Shown: positions 42,487-53,729, counted from the stretch's first letter. The stretch: 64,000 bases of DNA from Laccaria trichodermophora (GCA_018417955.1 JACTVC010000003.1:2728001-2792000), one strand, 5' to 3'. Notes: a model not told the origin generated them from the letters alone. Numbers and translations are program-made.

Positions 42487-44469
42487 ATGACCAAGACTCG
42501 ACGTCCACAGCCCTTCTGGATCTACAAAACTCAGGAGCCGCAATCATCTGATGTAGGCAAAGTAGCTCCCGTTCCCAGACCGGAAGACCTCCCTCGTTTG
42601 AATGAAACCCCGCGACCTCCACCTGACGATGACAGTGACAGCGATGACGACTACTATCCCGACCTGGACTTCTTAAGACAATCAGTTCAAAATAAAGCAA
42701 CGACCTCGAAGGTAACAACCGAGAGCGCGATCCCCACGCCCGCTGCTCAGGTTGTTGAAGCTAGAGCTCCGCATCCAGCCCAAATCGTCGAATCACCCCT
42801 TGTCACTCCATCTGTCGGAACTGAGCCCGCTGCCTTAGGCGCGATCGTAGAACCGAGAGTCAACTTGTCTGAGCCCACTCGAATTCCCCCTCCCTTGCCT
42901 GTCCCAGTAACGAATCGTACGCGGAATGAAGACGAGATCTCATTGGGGGATGAAGATTCTATTCACGAAGCTATGGGTCCGCAGATCCCTCCTCTCACCT
43001 TCACTGTGGATTCGGAGATCAGGACGGAAGAGGCTCCCGTAACGGACCCTTTCGAGTTCGCTTCCGCATTTCTGATGTTATATGGGCTACCTTCCTTGGA
43101 AGGATTCTCGACCACCCAAAGTCTGATAACATCAATCGCCGCTTGCCTTCATCTTACGGTCAGACAGATTTTCAGAGCCAACTCCAGCCGCAATCAGAGC
43201 TTTTGGTTCGAAATGGAGTCGGTGGACCAAGCTCGTCAGATGAGGACCTACATGCATCACAGAAGAGAAAACGACAGGGAATTACTGGTCGCCTACGCGG
43301 ATTACGAAGACTATGTTGGAGCCCTTGCTCGTTCTTCCCTCCGATGGCCAGACCCCGCGGCGGATATCGAAGAGCAAAGGCCTTCCTCGATCCCAGAACC
43401 TATGACCAGTTCATCCTCCCTGGGTAGGGACACCAAGGAACGTCACAAGTCTCGGGACGTCCAGCGACGATCTTCCTCAACAGACCGCTATCGCGTCAAC
43501 AGAGGATCTTCACCCCCTCCGCGACGACGATCACCTGTGCGTCCCGAATACTCTAGAAGACGATACCAGCAGACTCCTTCTCCTCGCTATCGTGAACGTG
43601 CCCCTTACCGTCGATCTAGGTCCCCAGAACCCTGTCCTCTCCGTCACTCGCGTAACTCAATCCCGATGGGCCCCTGGGAAAATCAGAATAAACTCGACTC
43701 TGCTGCTGTTCTGAACATGGACTCGATTACAACCATGCAGATCCCTCCGTTGCCCGTATTGCCCAGTGGACCTGCCTTTGTAGGATTACCGCATAACGCC
43801 CCGCTGCCCTTTGGCGCGAACGTTGCCTTCATGTGGTCACCATCAGGAAATACCTTCAGCCCTGTCCTTTTACAGGGAAATACGACTGTACTACCCCTCC
43901 CTATGCCATCGTCGGAGGCAACCCCTAGTGCTCTGTTACCATGGCCAGTGGCTGCGGCATTGCCTTCAACGACCGCGCCATCGTCTTTCGCCCTTGAACG
44001 GCCTACAGAGCCACTAGCCTCCAGAATTTCGACTACAAGACAAATGCCTTCCGGATCCCCACCTCCCACCCCCGCACAGCCAACCCTCATGTCTCGGATG
44101 ACGGAACATTTATCCGCCAGGTTGAGCGGCGCAGCGTCTTCCAATCTAGCTGCCAGACTCTCGGATTCCACTCAGTGGGTGGCTGCCGAACGATTACCGG
44201 AGGATTTGCCTATGGGAAGCCCCGTTCCTTGGAATAGTCATATGTCTTGGGGAGGCGCAGTTCAGCCACCGACGGCCCCACTGGTCACTCCGGATGATCT
44301 GCATCCTACGCAGGATTCCATGGACGAGGATCCCGTCGATCTTGATGATGTCGGAGAACCAGACTATAAGAGGACAAAGAGGGGTCGTCGGAGTGGGCAG
44401 AAGATCCAGGGGTACAGAAGGCGGGACGAGGAACGCGAAGAGCGGAAGAGACGACGGCGACGGCGCTGA
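42487..44469 (+). CDS. extra ORF B, SR-type protein: RRM-like domain, RS-rich region, basic tail
   Basis: 660 residues uninterrupted, 97 bp after ORF A and ending 46 bp before the 3' LTR. The first 190 residues are acidic and Pro-rich. Residues of about 198-280 have the beta-alpha-beta-beta-alpha-beta order of an RRM: AFLMLYGLPSLE, a helix, TVRQIFRANSS, SFWFEMES, a helix DQARQMRTYM, then ELLVAYADYEDYVGA. Residues 305-390 are rich in RS/SR dipeptides (RRSSS, PPPRRRSPVRPEYSRRRY, YRRSRSPEP). The middle is Pro/Ala-rich. The tail (KRTKRGRRSGQK, then RKRRRRRR) is a strong nuclear signal. A TATA-like GAATATATAAGG lies about 10 bp before the ATG. The domain order resembles host splicing or RNA-export factors; the RRM assignment is an inference from the predicted pattern. 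Confidence 0.75.
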   Translation: MTKTRRPQPFWIYKTQEPQSSDVGKVAPVPRPEDLPRLNETPRPPPDDDSDSDDDYYPDLDFLRQSVQNKATTSKVTTESAIPTPAAQVVEARAPHPAQIVESPLVTPSVGTEPAALGAIVEPRVNLSEPTRIPPPLPVPVTNRTRNEDEISLGDEDSIHEAMGPQIPPLTFTVDSEIRTEEAPVTDPFEFASAFLMLYGLPSLEGFSTTQSLITSIAACLHLTVRQIFRANSSRNQSFWFEMESVDQARQMRTYMHHRRENDRELLVAYADYEDYVGALARSSLRWPDPAADIEEQRPSSIPEPMTSSSSLGRDTKERHKSRDVQRRSSSTDRYRVNRGSSPPPRRRSPVRPEYSRRRYQQTPSPRYRERAPYRRSRSPEPCPLRHSRNSIPMGPWENQNKLDSAAVLNMDSITTMQIPPLPVLPSGPAFVGLPHNAPLPFGANVAFMWSPSGNTFSPVLLQGNTTVLPLPMPSSEATPSALLPWPVAAALPSTTAPSSFALERPTEPLASRISTTRQMPSGSPPPTPAQPTLMSRMTEHLSARLSGAASSNLAARLSDSTQWVAAERLPEDLPMGSPVPWNSHMSWGGAVQPPTAPLVTPDDLHPTQDSMDEDPVDLDDVGEPDYKRTKRGRRSGQKIQGYRRRDEEREERKRRRRRR

Positions 44470-44503
44470 AGGAGCTCAACACCATGGTCGATGCTCCAAT
44501 CTC

Positions 44504-44512
44504 ACGGGGGGG
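44504..44512 (+). other. polypurine tract
   Basis: ACGGGGGGG lies just upstream of the 3' LTR (three bases, CTT, intervene). This is the usual position of the plus-strand primer. Confidence 0.7.
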
Positions 44513-44515
44513 CTT

Positions 44516-44881
44516 TGTGATACCGTAGTACTACTTACCTATCTTGCGTGACATGGGACCATCATATTTACTCTTGTTATATTCTTGTTATGTTGTGCCG
44601 AGACTAACAAATAAACTACTTGCAACTTTCACATAAACTTATATGTGGAGCGGGTCATCCCTATCGTATACGGCTAGGCTGCCTTGTGCCTCCCCTCCGG
44701 GATACCAGAGCCCCGCGCTGGGTGACAGCGTCCCTCGTCCAGGGTCACTGGATCACGGAGGTGCGGCCACGACATGCGTGACCGCTCCACGTGCGCTCTC
44801 ACACGTTCCCCGCATCTTCTCCGCTACCCTCACTCGCTTACGCCTTCGTCGAGAGGTCAAGAACGACTACCCGGTTTCACA
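44516..44881 (+). repeat. 3' LTR of the chromovirus
   Basis: 366 bp, ending GGTTTCACA, followed by the duplicated CCTCC. Four differences from the 5' LTR, all at CpG positions (TCG/TCA, TCA/TCG, CCG/CCA, ACG/ATG). Confidence 0.95.
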
Positions 44882-46087
44882 CCTCCCCTTCGTGTTGACG
44901 ATCGCCCACAAACGAAGGTGACCGGCCACAAACACAGACGAACCACGATGGCCAGCACCCACAAACAGACCAGGGCGGCGATGGGCACAGGTGAGCATGC
45001 TCCCCTCTACTACTACTCACCTCTCTTATATGAAATGCAGGTGCCACATTGCTGACAGCAACATGGCAACCAAACAACGAACCACCTTCATCATTGTTTA
45101 CTTTAGGACACAGGACAACAACATTACAAGGACATAGTGAGTACCCCCTGTCCCATGTCCATCCCAACCCACCTTGCTGAGACACAGGAAAATGATGGGA
45201 TGACGACATCAGATGACAACAAACAAGGACATGGGGACAACAAGGACATGGGGACAACAAGGACATGGGGACAACAAGGACCCCATGGTGACAACATGGC
45301 ATAACGACGTCATGAGGACATGGGACGACGATGCCTGCTCCAACCACCACTGCACACCCCAACAATGACACAGATGCAGGTGCTATGTCATGTTGGCGAG
45401 GTGGCAACCATAAGATGCAAACCCATGGCTACATACAATGAGGTAGTAAGTCCCATCCCACCTCATCCCTTGCCCAGCCAAATAACACCTCACCACCAGA
45501 CAAATGACAGGCCACAGCCACAATACCCCTCCCCAGCGACAACCAACTACAACTGATCATGACTGATGACCGACAACAAAATGACAAGACAACTATGCAA
45601 CAACCACAGCACAACAACACCATACAACCATATCCACAGACTACAACAGGATGGACACCACAGTGATGCGACGACCACACCATGTGCAACAATGATGACA
45701 CGTGATGGTGCCATGACCATGCGACGACCACACAACCACCACAATCACACCATTATGAGGCCCATTCTCCTCATCCCAATATGTCTGCTCATGTGTTCTA
45801 CTTTGTATTTTTTTATTTAGTCATTTATAGCTGTTGTCAATTTCATCAATGTGTCTTTGATTCTTCAACAAGTAGTTCCTATTTTAAGTGTGGGCTTATG
45901 CTTATAATTACATGTTGGTAACTTTGGATAAAGTATGTCGACAGAACTAACATGTGTACCAGAACTAGGATTAGACATGTGTACCAGGGGGTCCAGGGGG
46001 CTTGCCCCTGGCAAGCTGTGACCAGTGCTGGAGGAACGGCCGAGCGCCAGCAAGTGCCGTGCCGTAGGCACGGGTCTAAAGCTTGTC

Positions 46088-47971
46088 TAATATATAAAGA
46101 GAGGACGGTTGACAGTTATTACGTAATAGATCATGTAAGCAGCCTTTACTGAGCCACGTCAGCAGCGTTTCCCGGGAATGTCACACGGTGTGATCACAAC
46201 CACAGAACTTTGTGTTGGTAGCTCCCAACCACATTCTGTTATAGGAAAATATTGTATAGTACTGCATTAATCTTTTGTGGGTGTTTTTGTGGTCACACCT
46301 CTCTGAGCAGCCTCAATTTTGCTTTTTCTGTACTATTTTTTACCCCCCACTTCATTGGTAGTGTATATTTCTCCTACTTTGAGATCTATGCTGATTAAAT
46401 TTCAGGTGGATTTTAGTTGCTTAACAGACTTTCATCAGTGGCCTACTGAACTGTAATTTATGGTGCATGGTATGGTACTGTGTAAGCCATAGCCAAGGGT
46501 TGAAAATCAAAAATCATGGCCAGCTTTGTACTGCTGACTGCAGTTACAGTACAAAATGTAGGACTATATGGGTGTGGATCTAAATGTAACTTTGATGATT
46601 TGGATTAGAATAAAAATTTGAATGAGGGCAGTTTAACTTTGGTGATTAAGATAAAATGTGTGTCAGAACTGGGATTGAAAATATGCACTGGGAGGTCCAG
46701 GGGGCTTGCCCTGACAAGCTGGCCAAGTGCAGCCAGTGTTGCTGCAGGTTAAAGTGTATTTTAAAAAATTTAAATAAAGTATAAGTTTCAAAACAGGGAT
46801 TAGTATAACTTTGAGAAACATGTACACCACAGCTATCAGATTTTTATGAGATAGTCCAAGGGTCTTCCCTTTGGCAAGCTTGCCAAGTGCAGTGAGTGCC
46901 AAATCATAGGTGCAGGTCAGAGCATAATTTAATAAGATGTAAGTACCAGAAGCTGGGGTTTTAGTGGGTATGAGAGCAGGGTGGCCTCTGGGCTGGAACC
47001 ACTACCTTTATGCAATGCAGCTGCTCTGAGTCCCACACTGCTCCAGTGTGAGCATGCCTAACCACATTTCCTCAGGGTGAGTCAGCATTCTTCCAACAGG
47101 GTGCAATCCCCTGTCCTTAATGCTTGCGTACAAGGATAACACTGTTAACTGTTGTATGCTACATAGCTCCACCAAAAAAAAAAAAAAAATAGATCGAAAA
47201 TGTGCACTGGAACTGGAATAAACATATGTACTGGGTAACAGCTTGCCTCTGGCAGGCATGGCTGAGCAAAGTGAGTGCTATGTCCACATCTAAGCCTAAC
47301 ATTGAACATTGATGATTCAGATGAAAGATATACACTAGATCTGGGATAGAGAATATGTATTAGAATGGGGGTTGAATATGTGTACCAGAAGTGTGATTAA
47401 ACATGTGCACTGGAACTGGGATAAAAGATGTGTACCAAAACTGGAATTAAACATGTGTACTGGGGGTCCACCATAGGTGCAGAAAGTGTAACTTTGAGCC
47501 AACATGTACACCACAACTGTTAAATTTGTATCAGATATTCCAAGGGCTTGCCTCTGGCAAGCTGGCCAAGTGCAAATCAGTGCCACTGCAGGTTAAAGTG
47601 TATCTTTGAATGAAAATTCAAATGAAGTGAAATAAAGTGTAAGTATCAAAACAGGGATTAGAGATGTGTACCAGAACTGGAAACAAACACATGTGCTGGG
47701 GGATAGCTTGCCCCCAGCAAGGCATGACTGAGCAGAGTGCTGTACTATAAGTCCAGGTTTAAGTCTAACTATGTGTACCAAAAGTGGGATTAAATATGTG
47801 TACCAGAAGTGGGCTTAAACATGAACTGGGATAAAAAATGTGTACCAAAACTGGGATTAAACATGTGTACCAGGGGGTCCAGGGGGCATGCCCCCAGCAA
47901 GCTGTGACCGGCACCAGAGGCACGGCTGAGTGTTAGCGAGTGCCGCGCCGTAGGTGCGGGTCTAAAGCTTG
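46088..47971 (+). mobile_element. element Y4, non-coding
   Basis: Y4 starts TAATATATAAAGAGAGG after the TC of X1 and ends GGTCTAAAGCTTG at the start of X2. The box ACTGAGCCACGTCAGCAGC follows near 46150. From 46600 on it closely resembles Y2 (17510-18629), with the same series of diverged GTGTACCAGAAGTGGGATT words. It contains a SINE-like insert at 46951-47189. Confidence 0.55.
46951..47189 (+). mobile_element. SINE-like insert with a 16-A tail
   Basis: The flanking Y4 sequence matches Y2 on both sides (GATGTAAGTACCA before, GAAAATGTGCACTGGAAC after). The intervening 239 bp are absent from Y2 and end in sixteen A residues. That layout is typical of a retroposed short RNA. No clear tRNA-type A or B box and no clean target duplication could be read, so the source RNA is unknown. 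Confidence 0.5.
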
Positions 47972-49290
47972 TACATGAAAACACAAAGGATTGATGGCTG
48001 ACAAATTCAGCTTTATTTTACTAAGCACTTCACACCCTCACGAGATCTCTTTCACTGAGCTGTGTGAGCGGCGTTTGCCGGGAACATTACATCATGTCAA
48101 CAAACAACTGTTTCCCTTCTCAACGTTCTCAACCACCACCACCTCCCCTTCGTGTCGACGATCGCCCACAAACGAAGGCGACCGGCCACAAACACAGACA
48201 AACCACGATGGCCAGCACCCACAAACGGACCAGGGCGGCGATGGGCGCAGGTGAGCATGCTCCCCTCTACTAGTACTCACCTCTCTAATACGAAATGCAG
48301 GTGCCACGTTGCTGACAGCGACGTGGCAACCAAACGACGAACCACCTTCGTCGTTGTTTACTTTAGGACACAGGACAACGACATTACGAGGACACGGTGA
48401 GTACCCCCCGTCCCATGTCCATCCCAACCCACCTCGCTGAGACACAGGAAAACGACGGGACGACAACATCGGATGACAACAAACGAGGAAATGGGGACGA
48501 CGAGGACCCCACGGTGACAACATGGCATAACGACGTCATGAGGACATGGGACGACGATGCCTACTCCAACCACCACTGCACACCCCAACAATGACGCAGA
48601 TGCAGGCGCTACATCGTGTCGGCGAGGTGGCAACCATAAGATGCAAACCCATGGCTACATACAACGAGGTAGTAAGTCCCATCCCACTTCATCCCTTGCC
48701 CACCCAAATAACACCTCACCAGACAAATGACGGGCCACAGCCACAATACCCCTCCCCAGCGACAACCGATCATGACCAACAACCGACAACAAAATGACAA
48801 GACAACTATGCAACAACCACAGCACGACAACACCATACAACCATATCCACAGACTACGACAGGATGGACACCACAGCGACGCGATGACGACACCACGATG
48901 CAACGATGACGACACGTGATGGTGCCACGACAATGCGACGACCACACAACCACCACGACCACACCATTATGAGGCCCTTTCCCCTCATCCCAATATGTCT
49001 GTCTGCTCATGTGTTCTATTTTGTATTTTTTTATTTAGTTATTTATAGCTGTTGTCAATTTCATCAATGTGTCTTTGATTCTTCAACAAGTAGTTCCTAT
49101 TTTAAGTGTGGGCTTATGCTTATAATTACATGTTGGTAACTTTGGATAAAGTATGTGTGTACCAGAACTAGGATTAGACATGTGTACCAGGGGGTCCAGG
49201 GGGCTTGCCCCTGGCAAGCTGTGACCAGTGCTGGAGGAATGGCTGAGCACCAGTGAGTGCTGTGCCATAGGCACGGGTCTAAAGCTTGTC
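47972..49290 (+). mobile_element. element X2, uninterrupted copy of X1
   Basis: X2 starts TACATGAAAACACAAAGG and ends GGTCTAAAGCTTGTC, next to the resumed PD-like gene. It shows the empty site of the chromovirus near 48140-48150. It keeps many CpG sites that are TpG or CpA in X1. Frames through it follow from composition; no protein is recognised. Confidence 0.65.
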
Positions 49291-49569
49291 TTTTTCAACA
49301 CATAAAAGACAAAATAGGTGCCATCTGAAACGCAGAAGTGAACAGTATTCAAGCTGTTGTACAGACCAGCGATGATCAATCGGAGCACAGTTTGGGAATA
49401 TGAACACTCACTTCACTTTCGACGAAATCATCATTGCCTGTGTGACAGCTACTGGGATGAGTTCATCCCACTCAGGTGATCTCAATTCGGCTTCTATGAG
49501 GAAGAAGTGTCCAGCCGCAGACCGTAAAACGCCTTCAAGTTCAGTCTGGGTTTGACTAACAAGATATTC
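49291..49569 (-). pseudogene. 5' fragment of the split PD-like gene copy (exon 4 and part of exon 5)
   Basis: The reverse complement carries LVSQTQTELEGVLRSAAGHF, FLIEAELRSPEWDELIP, the fourth intron, and LNTVHFCVSDGTYFVFYVL, matching exons 4 and 5 of the gene at 5299-6571. It stops at 49291 at the 35-kb block. At 49569, at the start of exon 4, it meets the foldback-like element. Exons 1-3 were not found to the right. The frame is intact. Confidence 0.88.
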
Positions 49570-50459
49570 CACAAGTATTAGTGACCTTACCCCAACAACA
49601 CTGAGCCCCCTGACCATACAAACAGGCCATGGTTGATGGTGCCTGCTGATGAGCCGATGTATATGTTGACCCCATCAAAGCTGGCTCGGCCACCCATATT
49701 TTCTTGATGAGTGGTTCTGTGTGCCGGCTGACCAGCCTAAGGATGAATTGACCCCGCTGAAATTGCCTTGGATTGTGGGTCAGCTGAACAGCTTTTGATT
49801 CCTCACAATATGGATCAGCCCACTTGCTGCACCCTGGCTCGGCAAAGTCAGTTTACATACCCGAGGTCATGAATGTCATTGTCAGCCCCGAGCAGAGATG
49901 AGGCCGGCCCCCATCTGTTGCCATCTCCAGCCTGGATATGGCCAGGCCCAGTCGGCACCACACTCCCTACCATTCTTTGGCTTGTCTCCAATTAAACAAT
50001 TTATGTTGCCATCTGTCCCGTGATGATGGCCAGCCCGGCTAACACATGGCCTAGCTAAGTTTACTTGTTCATATGTTATACCAACCCCCTAATGTTCTTT
50101 TCCATGTCCTGCATTCAAAATCACCCTCTGGTTTTATGTTTGCATCAGGCCATTGAGTACATTAGCTGGTCCTGTATTCTGGTGCAAAGTTACTGAGCAG
50201 ACAAGGTCATTGAATCTGTACAAATGCATGGAAACAGCGAATCAAACATGTTCAGATGCAAAATAATGGAGCCGACAAGTGGGAAATAGTACAGCCGACA
50301 AGTGGGAAATAGTACAAATACCCGGGTTTCACCTTGAGTGATTGAATCGATTCCATATTAAATCATTGTGTCTGAGCCAGTGCATTTTTTCATGGAAAAG
50401 ATGTGTGAGCTGGCACCATGTCCGGGTGAAGTTACACCAAGCAGACATGAATTACATCA

Positions 50460-52600
50460 GTAAAGGTGCACATCGGGTGATGCAGGCATTTGAATTCTAA
50501 ACTGTTGAAGTACCTTGGCTGGTGCCATGTCCAGATGCAAAATAATCAAGCAGACAAGTGAATGAAATGGGTAAAAATGCCTGGGCTGCACATCGGGTGA
50601 TATTAAATTGTTGAAGTACTTTGGCTGGGTGAAAAACGACTGAGCAGACAAGTGAATTAAATCATCAAAAGTGCCCGGGCCATGTCTCAGATAATAGAGC
50701 CGATTTTATATTAAATTGGTGAAGTACTTTGGCTGGTGCCAAGGTCAAGTGGAAAATAACCGAGCAGACAAGTGAGTTAAATCAGCAAAAGTGCTCGGGC
50801 TGCGTCTCGGATAATAGAGCCGATTTACTATTAAATTGTTGTACTTTGGCTGGTGCCAAGGCCAGGTGAAAAATGACCGAGCAGACAAGTGAATTAAATC
50901 GGTAAAAGTGCCCAGGCTACATCTCGGGTAATAGAGCCGATTTAATGGTAAATTGGTGAACTACTTTAACTGGTGCCGAGGCCGAGTGGAAAATAACCAA
51001 GCAGACAAGTGAATCAAATCGGTAAAAGTGCCCGGGCTGCATCTTGGATAATAGAGCCAATTTAATATTAAATTGGTGAAGTACTTTGGCTGGTGCCGAG
51101 GCTGGGTGGAAAATAACCGATCAGACAAGTGAATTAAATCGGTAAAAGTGCCCAGGCTACATCTTGGGTAATAGAGCCAATTTAATATTAAATTGGTGAA
51201 GTACTCTAAGTGGTGCCGAGGCCGAGTGGAAAATAACCGAGCAGACAAGTGAATCAAATCGGTAAAAGTGCCTGGGCTGCATCTTGGATAATAGAGCTAA
51301 TTTAATATTAGATTGGTGAAGTACTTTGGCTGGTGCCGAGGCCGGGTGGAAAATAACCGAGCAGACAAGTGAATTAAATCGGTAAAAGTGCCCAGGCTAT
51401 GTCTCGGGTAATAGAGCCGATTTAATATTAAATTGGTGAAGTACTTTAAGTGGTGCCGAGGCCAAGTGGAAAATAACCGAGCAGACAAGTGAATCAAATC
51501 GGTAAAAGTGCCTGGGCTGCATCTTGGATAATAGAGCCAATTCAATATTAGATTGGTGAAGTACTTGGCTGGTGCCAAGGTCAAGTGGAAAATAACCGAG
51601 CAGACAAGTGAATTAAATCGGTAAAAGTGCCCAGGCTACGTCTCGGGTAATAGAGCTGATTTAATATTAAATTGGTGACGTACTTTGGCTGGTGCCGAGG
51701 CCAGGTGAAAAATGACCGAGCAGACATGTGAATTAAATCGGTAAAAGTGCCCAGGCTACGTCTCGGGTAATAGAGCTGATTTAATATTAAATTGGTGACG
51801 TACTTTGGCTGGTGCCGAGGCTGGGTGAAAAATGACCGAGCAGACAAGTGAATTAAATTGGTAAAAGTGCCCAGGCTATGTCTCGGGTAATAGAGCCGAT
51901 TTAATATTAAATTGGTGAAGTACTTTAAGTGGTGCCGAGGCCGAGTGGAAAATAACCGAGCAGACAAGTGAATCAAATCGGTAAAAGTGCCCAGGCTACG
52001 TCTTGGGTAATAGAGCTGATTTAATATTAAATTGGTGACGTACTTTGGCTGGTGCCGAGGCCAGGTGAAAAATGACCGAGCAGACAAGTGAATTAAATCG
52101 GTAAAAGTGCCCAGGCTATGTCTCGGGTAATAGAGCTGATTTAATATTAAATTGGTGAAGTACTCTAAGTGGTGCCGAGGCCGAGTGGAAAATAACCGAG
52201 CAGACAAGTGAATCAAATCGGTAAAAGTGCCTGGGCTGCATCTTGGATAATAGAGCCAATTTAATATTAGATTGGTGAAGTACTTTGGCTGGTGCCGAGG
52301 CCGGGTGGAAAATAACTGAGCAGACAAGTGAATTAAATTGGTAACAATGCCTGCGCTGTGTCACGGGTAATAGAGCCGATTTTATATTAAATTGGTGAAG
52401 TACTTTAACTGGTGCTGAGGCCGAGTGGAAAATAACCGAACAGACAAGTGAATTAAATCGGTAAAAGTGACCAGCCTGCATCCCGGATAATAGAGCCGAT
52501 TTACTATTAAATCATTGAAGTACTTTGGCTGGTGCCGAGGCCAGGTCGAATATAACCAAGCAGACAAGTGAATTAAATTGGTAAAAACACCCGGGCTGCT
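50460..52600. repeat. left 120-bp tandem array, about 18 copies
   Basis: The word GAGCAGACAAGTGAATTAAA recurs every 119-121 bp. Each unit also has GTAAAAGTGCCC, GGGTAATAGAGCCGATTTAA and TGGCTGGTGCCGAGGCC. Because 120 is a multiple of three, long frames run through the array on the minus strand. Confidence 0.93.
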
Positions 52601-53729
52601 GCTGATGATTAAATATGAAATTGTTATGCTGTCTACGGATGGTTGAAGTGGACCACTACTGAGCCTACAAGTGAAGTATATCACTGAACATGCCTGGGTT
52701 GCATCTGTATCATTTCAGTCTGGGTGTAATATTACCGAGCAGACAAGATAACACAACTGATGAGGGTTGTTCCCCGAGCTCGGAGCCATTCATACACCAA
52801 TGCCGAATAGACAAGTTAGTTATAACTTTCACACCATCCGCCTGATGCTCCCTCTCAATGCCATCATTGTTGACCGACAATTACTAAATCAGGCACTAGT
52901 TTCTCCAATAGGTGTAATCCCGCCCCCATTCCGCCCACCAGTCATGAGTATAGTATTTCCACTGTTACTGGATCATTTCTCTCCAAAAAAGTTCCTAATC
53001 ATATTTTGGTCGTGTTTATTATATATGGTGTGAGGTTCACTTAAGGCTGGGGTAGCTAGTAGGTTGTTCAAAGAGTATTGATCAGGTAAGGAAGGCAGGA
53101 TGTTTTAAATATCTGTTTTGGTAGATACAGAGATATGGCTGGAATGTTAGTGACTATCCATGTACCATTGTCCTGCTCCATATATAATCTTCTGAAATCA
53201 TTATCTTGTCTTGTCAATCTCTGTAATTCCTTTAAAACTTCTTTCTAGCTATCCCATCCCTACCTCCAACCCACTTTTGACTCTCATTGGTGAAACGGTG
53301 GTGATGTAACTAATGGATACAATGTATTCCTCCCTCCTCTCCATGCACCATTTACCAGGTAAGTTGCTCCAATTAGAACCTTATATCTTCATGTCATGCA
53401 AATAATAATTGAACATATTCCTCTGGAACTCCCATGGGATTTATATGTCTTCTGGGCATGTTCTGCAATACAGATACTCAGAACCCCAAATGGCTATTCT
53501 GAGCTACCACAAATTAAGCATATATAATATACACTGTTTTCTTTCTGCTTTGGGGAGGCTACAGTAAAGGTATACATACCATGGGGAACATTGAGGGAGA
53601 TGCATGTCAACTACACTACTATAGGTTCTTGTTTTGAGTATGACATAGACTACATCAAGATATAATTAGCAGGGTTTTTGGAGAGAAGTGGCCAGTAATG
53701 GTTGAGATATAATGCTGATGACAGGGCAG

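Larger units (their letters stand above)
19986..44881 (+). mobile_element. Ty3/gypsy chromovirus with nested insertions and two extra ORFs
   Basis: The two 366-bp LTRs start TGTGATACC and end GGTTTCACA, and the element is flanked by CCTCC at 19981-19985 and 44882-44886. Without the two nested elements it is about 13.0 kb, long for the group. The order gag, protease, reverse transcriptase, RNase H, integrase, chromodomain makes it a chromovirus of the Ty3/gypsy (Metaviridae) type. Gag-pol is a single frame: removing each insertion with one copy of its duplication joins the flanking codons in frame. Two further sense ORFs lie between pol and the 3' LTR. The LTRs differ at four positions, so the insertion is fairly recent. 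Confidence 0.95.
19809..46087 (+). mobile_element. element X1, split by the chromovirus
   Basis: X1 consists of 19809-19985 and 44887-46087. It starts TATACATGAAAACACAAAGG and ends GGTCTAAAGCTTGTC. X2 (47972-49290) is the uninterrupted version, with CACCACCTCCCCTTCG at the site where X1 holds the retroelement. X1 and X2 share the box CACTGAGCTG-GTGAGCGGCGTTTGCC with the Y elements near the 5' end, and the hairpin-CTAAAGCTTG end. Open frames on both strands of 44887-45740 follow from biased composition and are not credible genes. Confidence 0.65.
14183..49290. mobile_element. 35-kb nested transposon block splitting the second PD-like copy
   Basis: The left junction follows CCCCCCTTTTTTC and the right junction precedes TTTTTCAACAC. 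In the intact copy (reverse complement of about 6313-6335) these two stretches are directly adjacent. Only TC or a few bases may be duplicated. Inside are, in order, elements Y1 (holding a hAT-like element), Y2, Y3, X1 (holding the chromovirus, which holds a small inverted-repeat element and an 11-kb KDZ transposon), Y4 (holding a SINE-like insert) and X2. Confidence 0.85.

Noticed and set aside
44877..45407. 176-residue minus-strand frame in X1, with similar ones in X2 at 48092-48633
   Set aside because: Composition-driven frames in a CpG- and CAAC-rich repeat. They differ between X1 and X2 without codon bias and have no domain.
51581..52327. 248-residue open frame on the minus strand with a 40-residue repeat
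   Set aside because: The frame exists only because the 120-bp satellite unit is a multiple of three. The other array gives similar frames at 54767-55036 and 55688-56071, and units vary without respect for codons.
50460..52600. Regular repeats resembling a CRISPR array
   Set aside because: The units are contiguous 120-bp satellites with no unique spacers, in a eukaryotic genome and with an inverted partner array.
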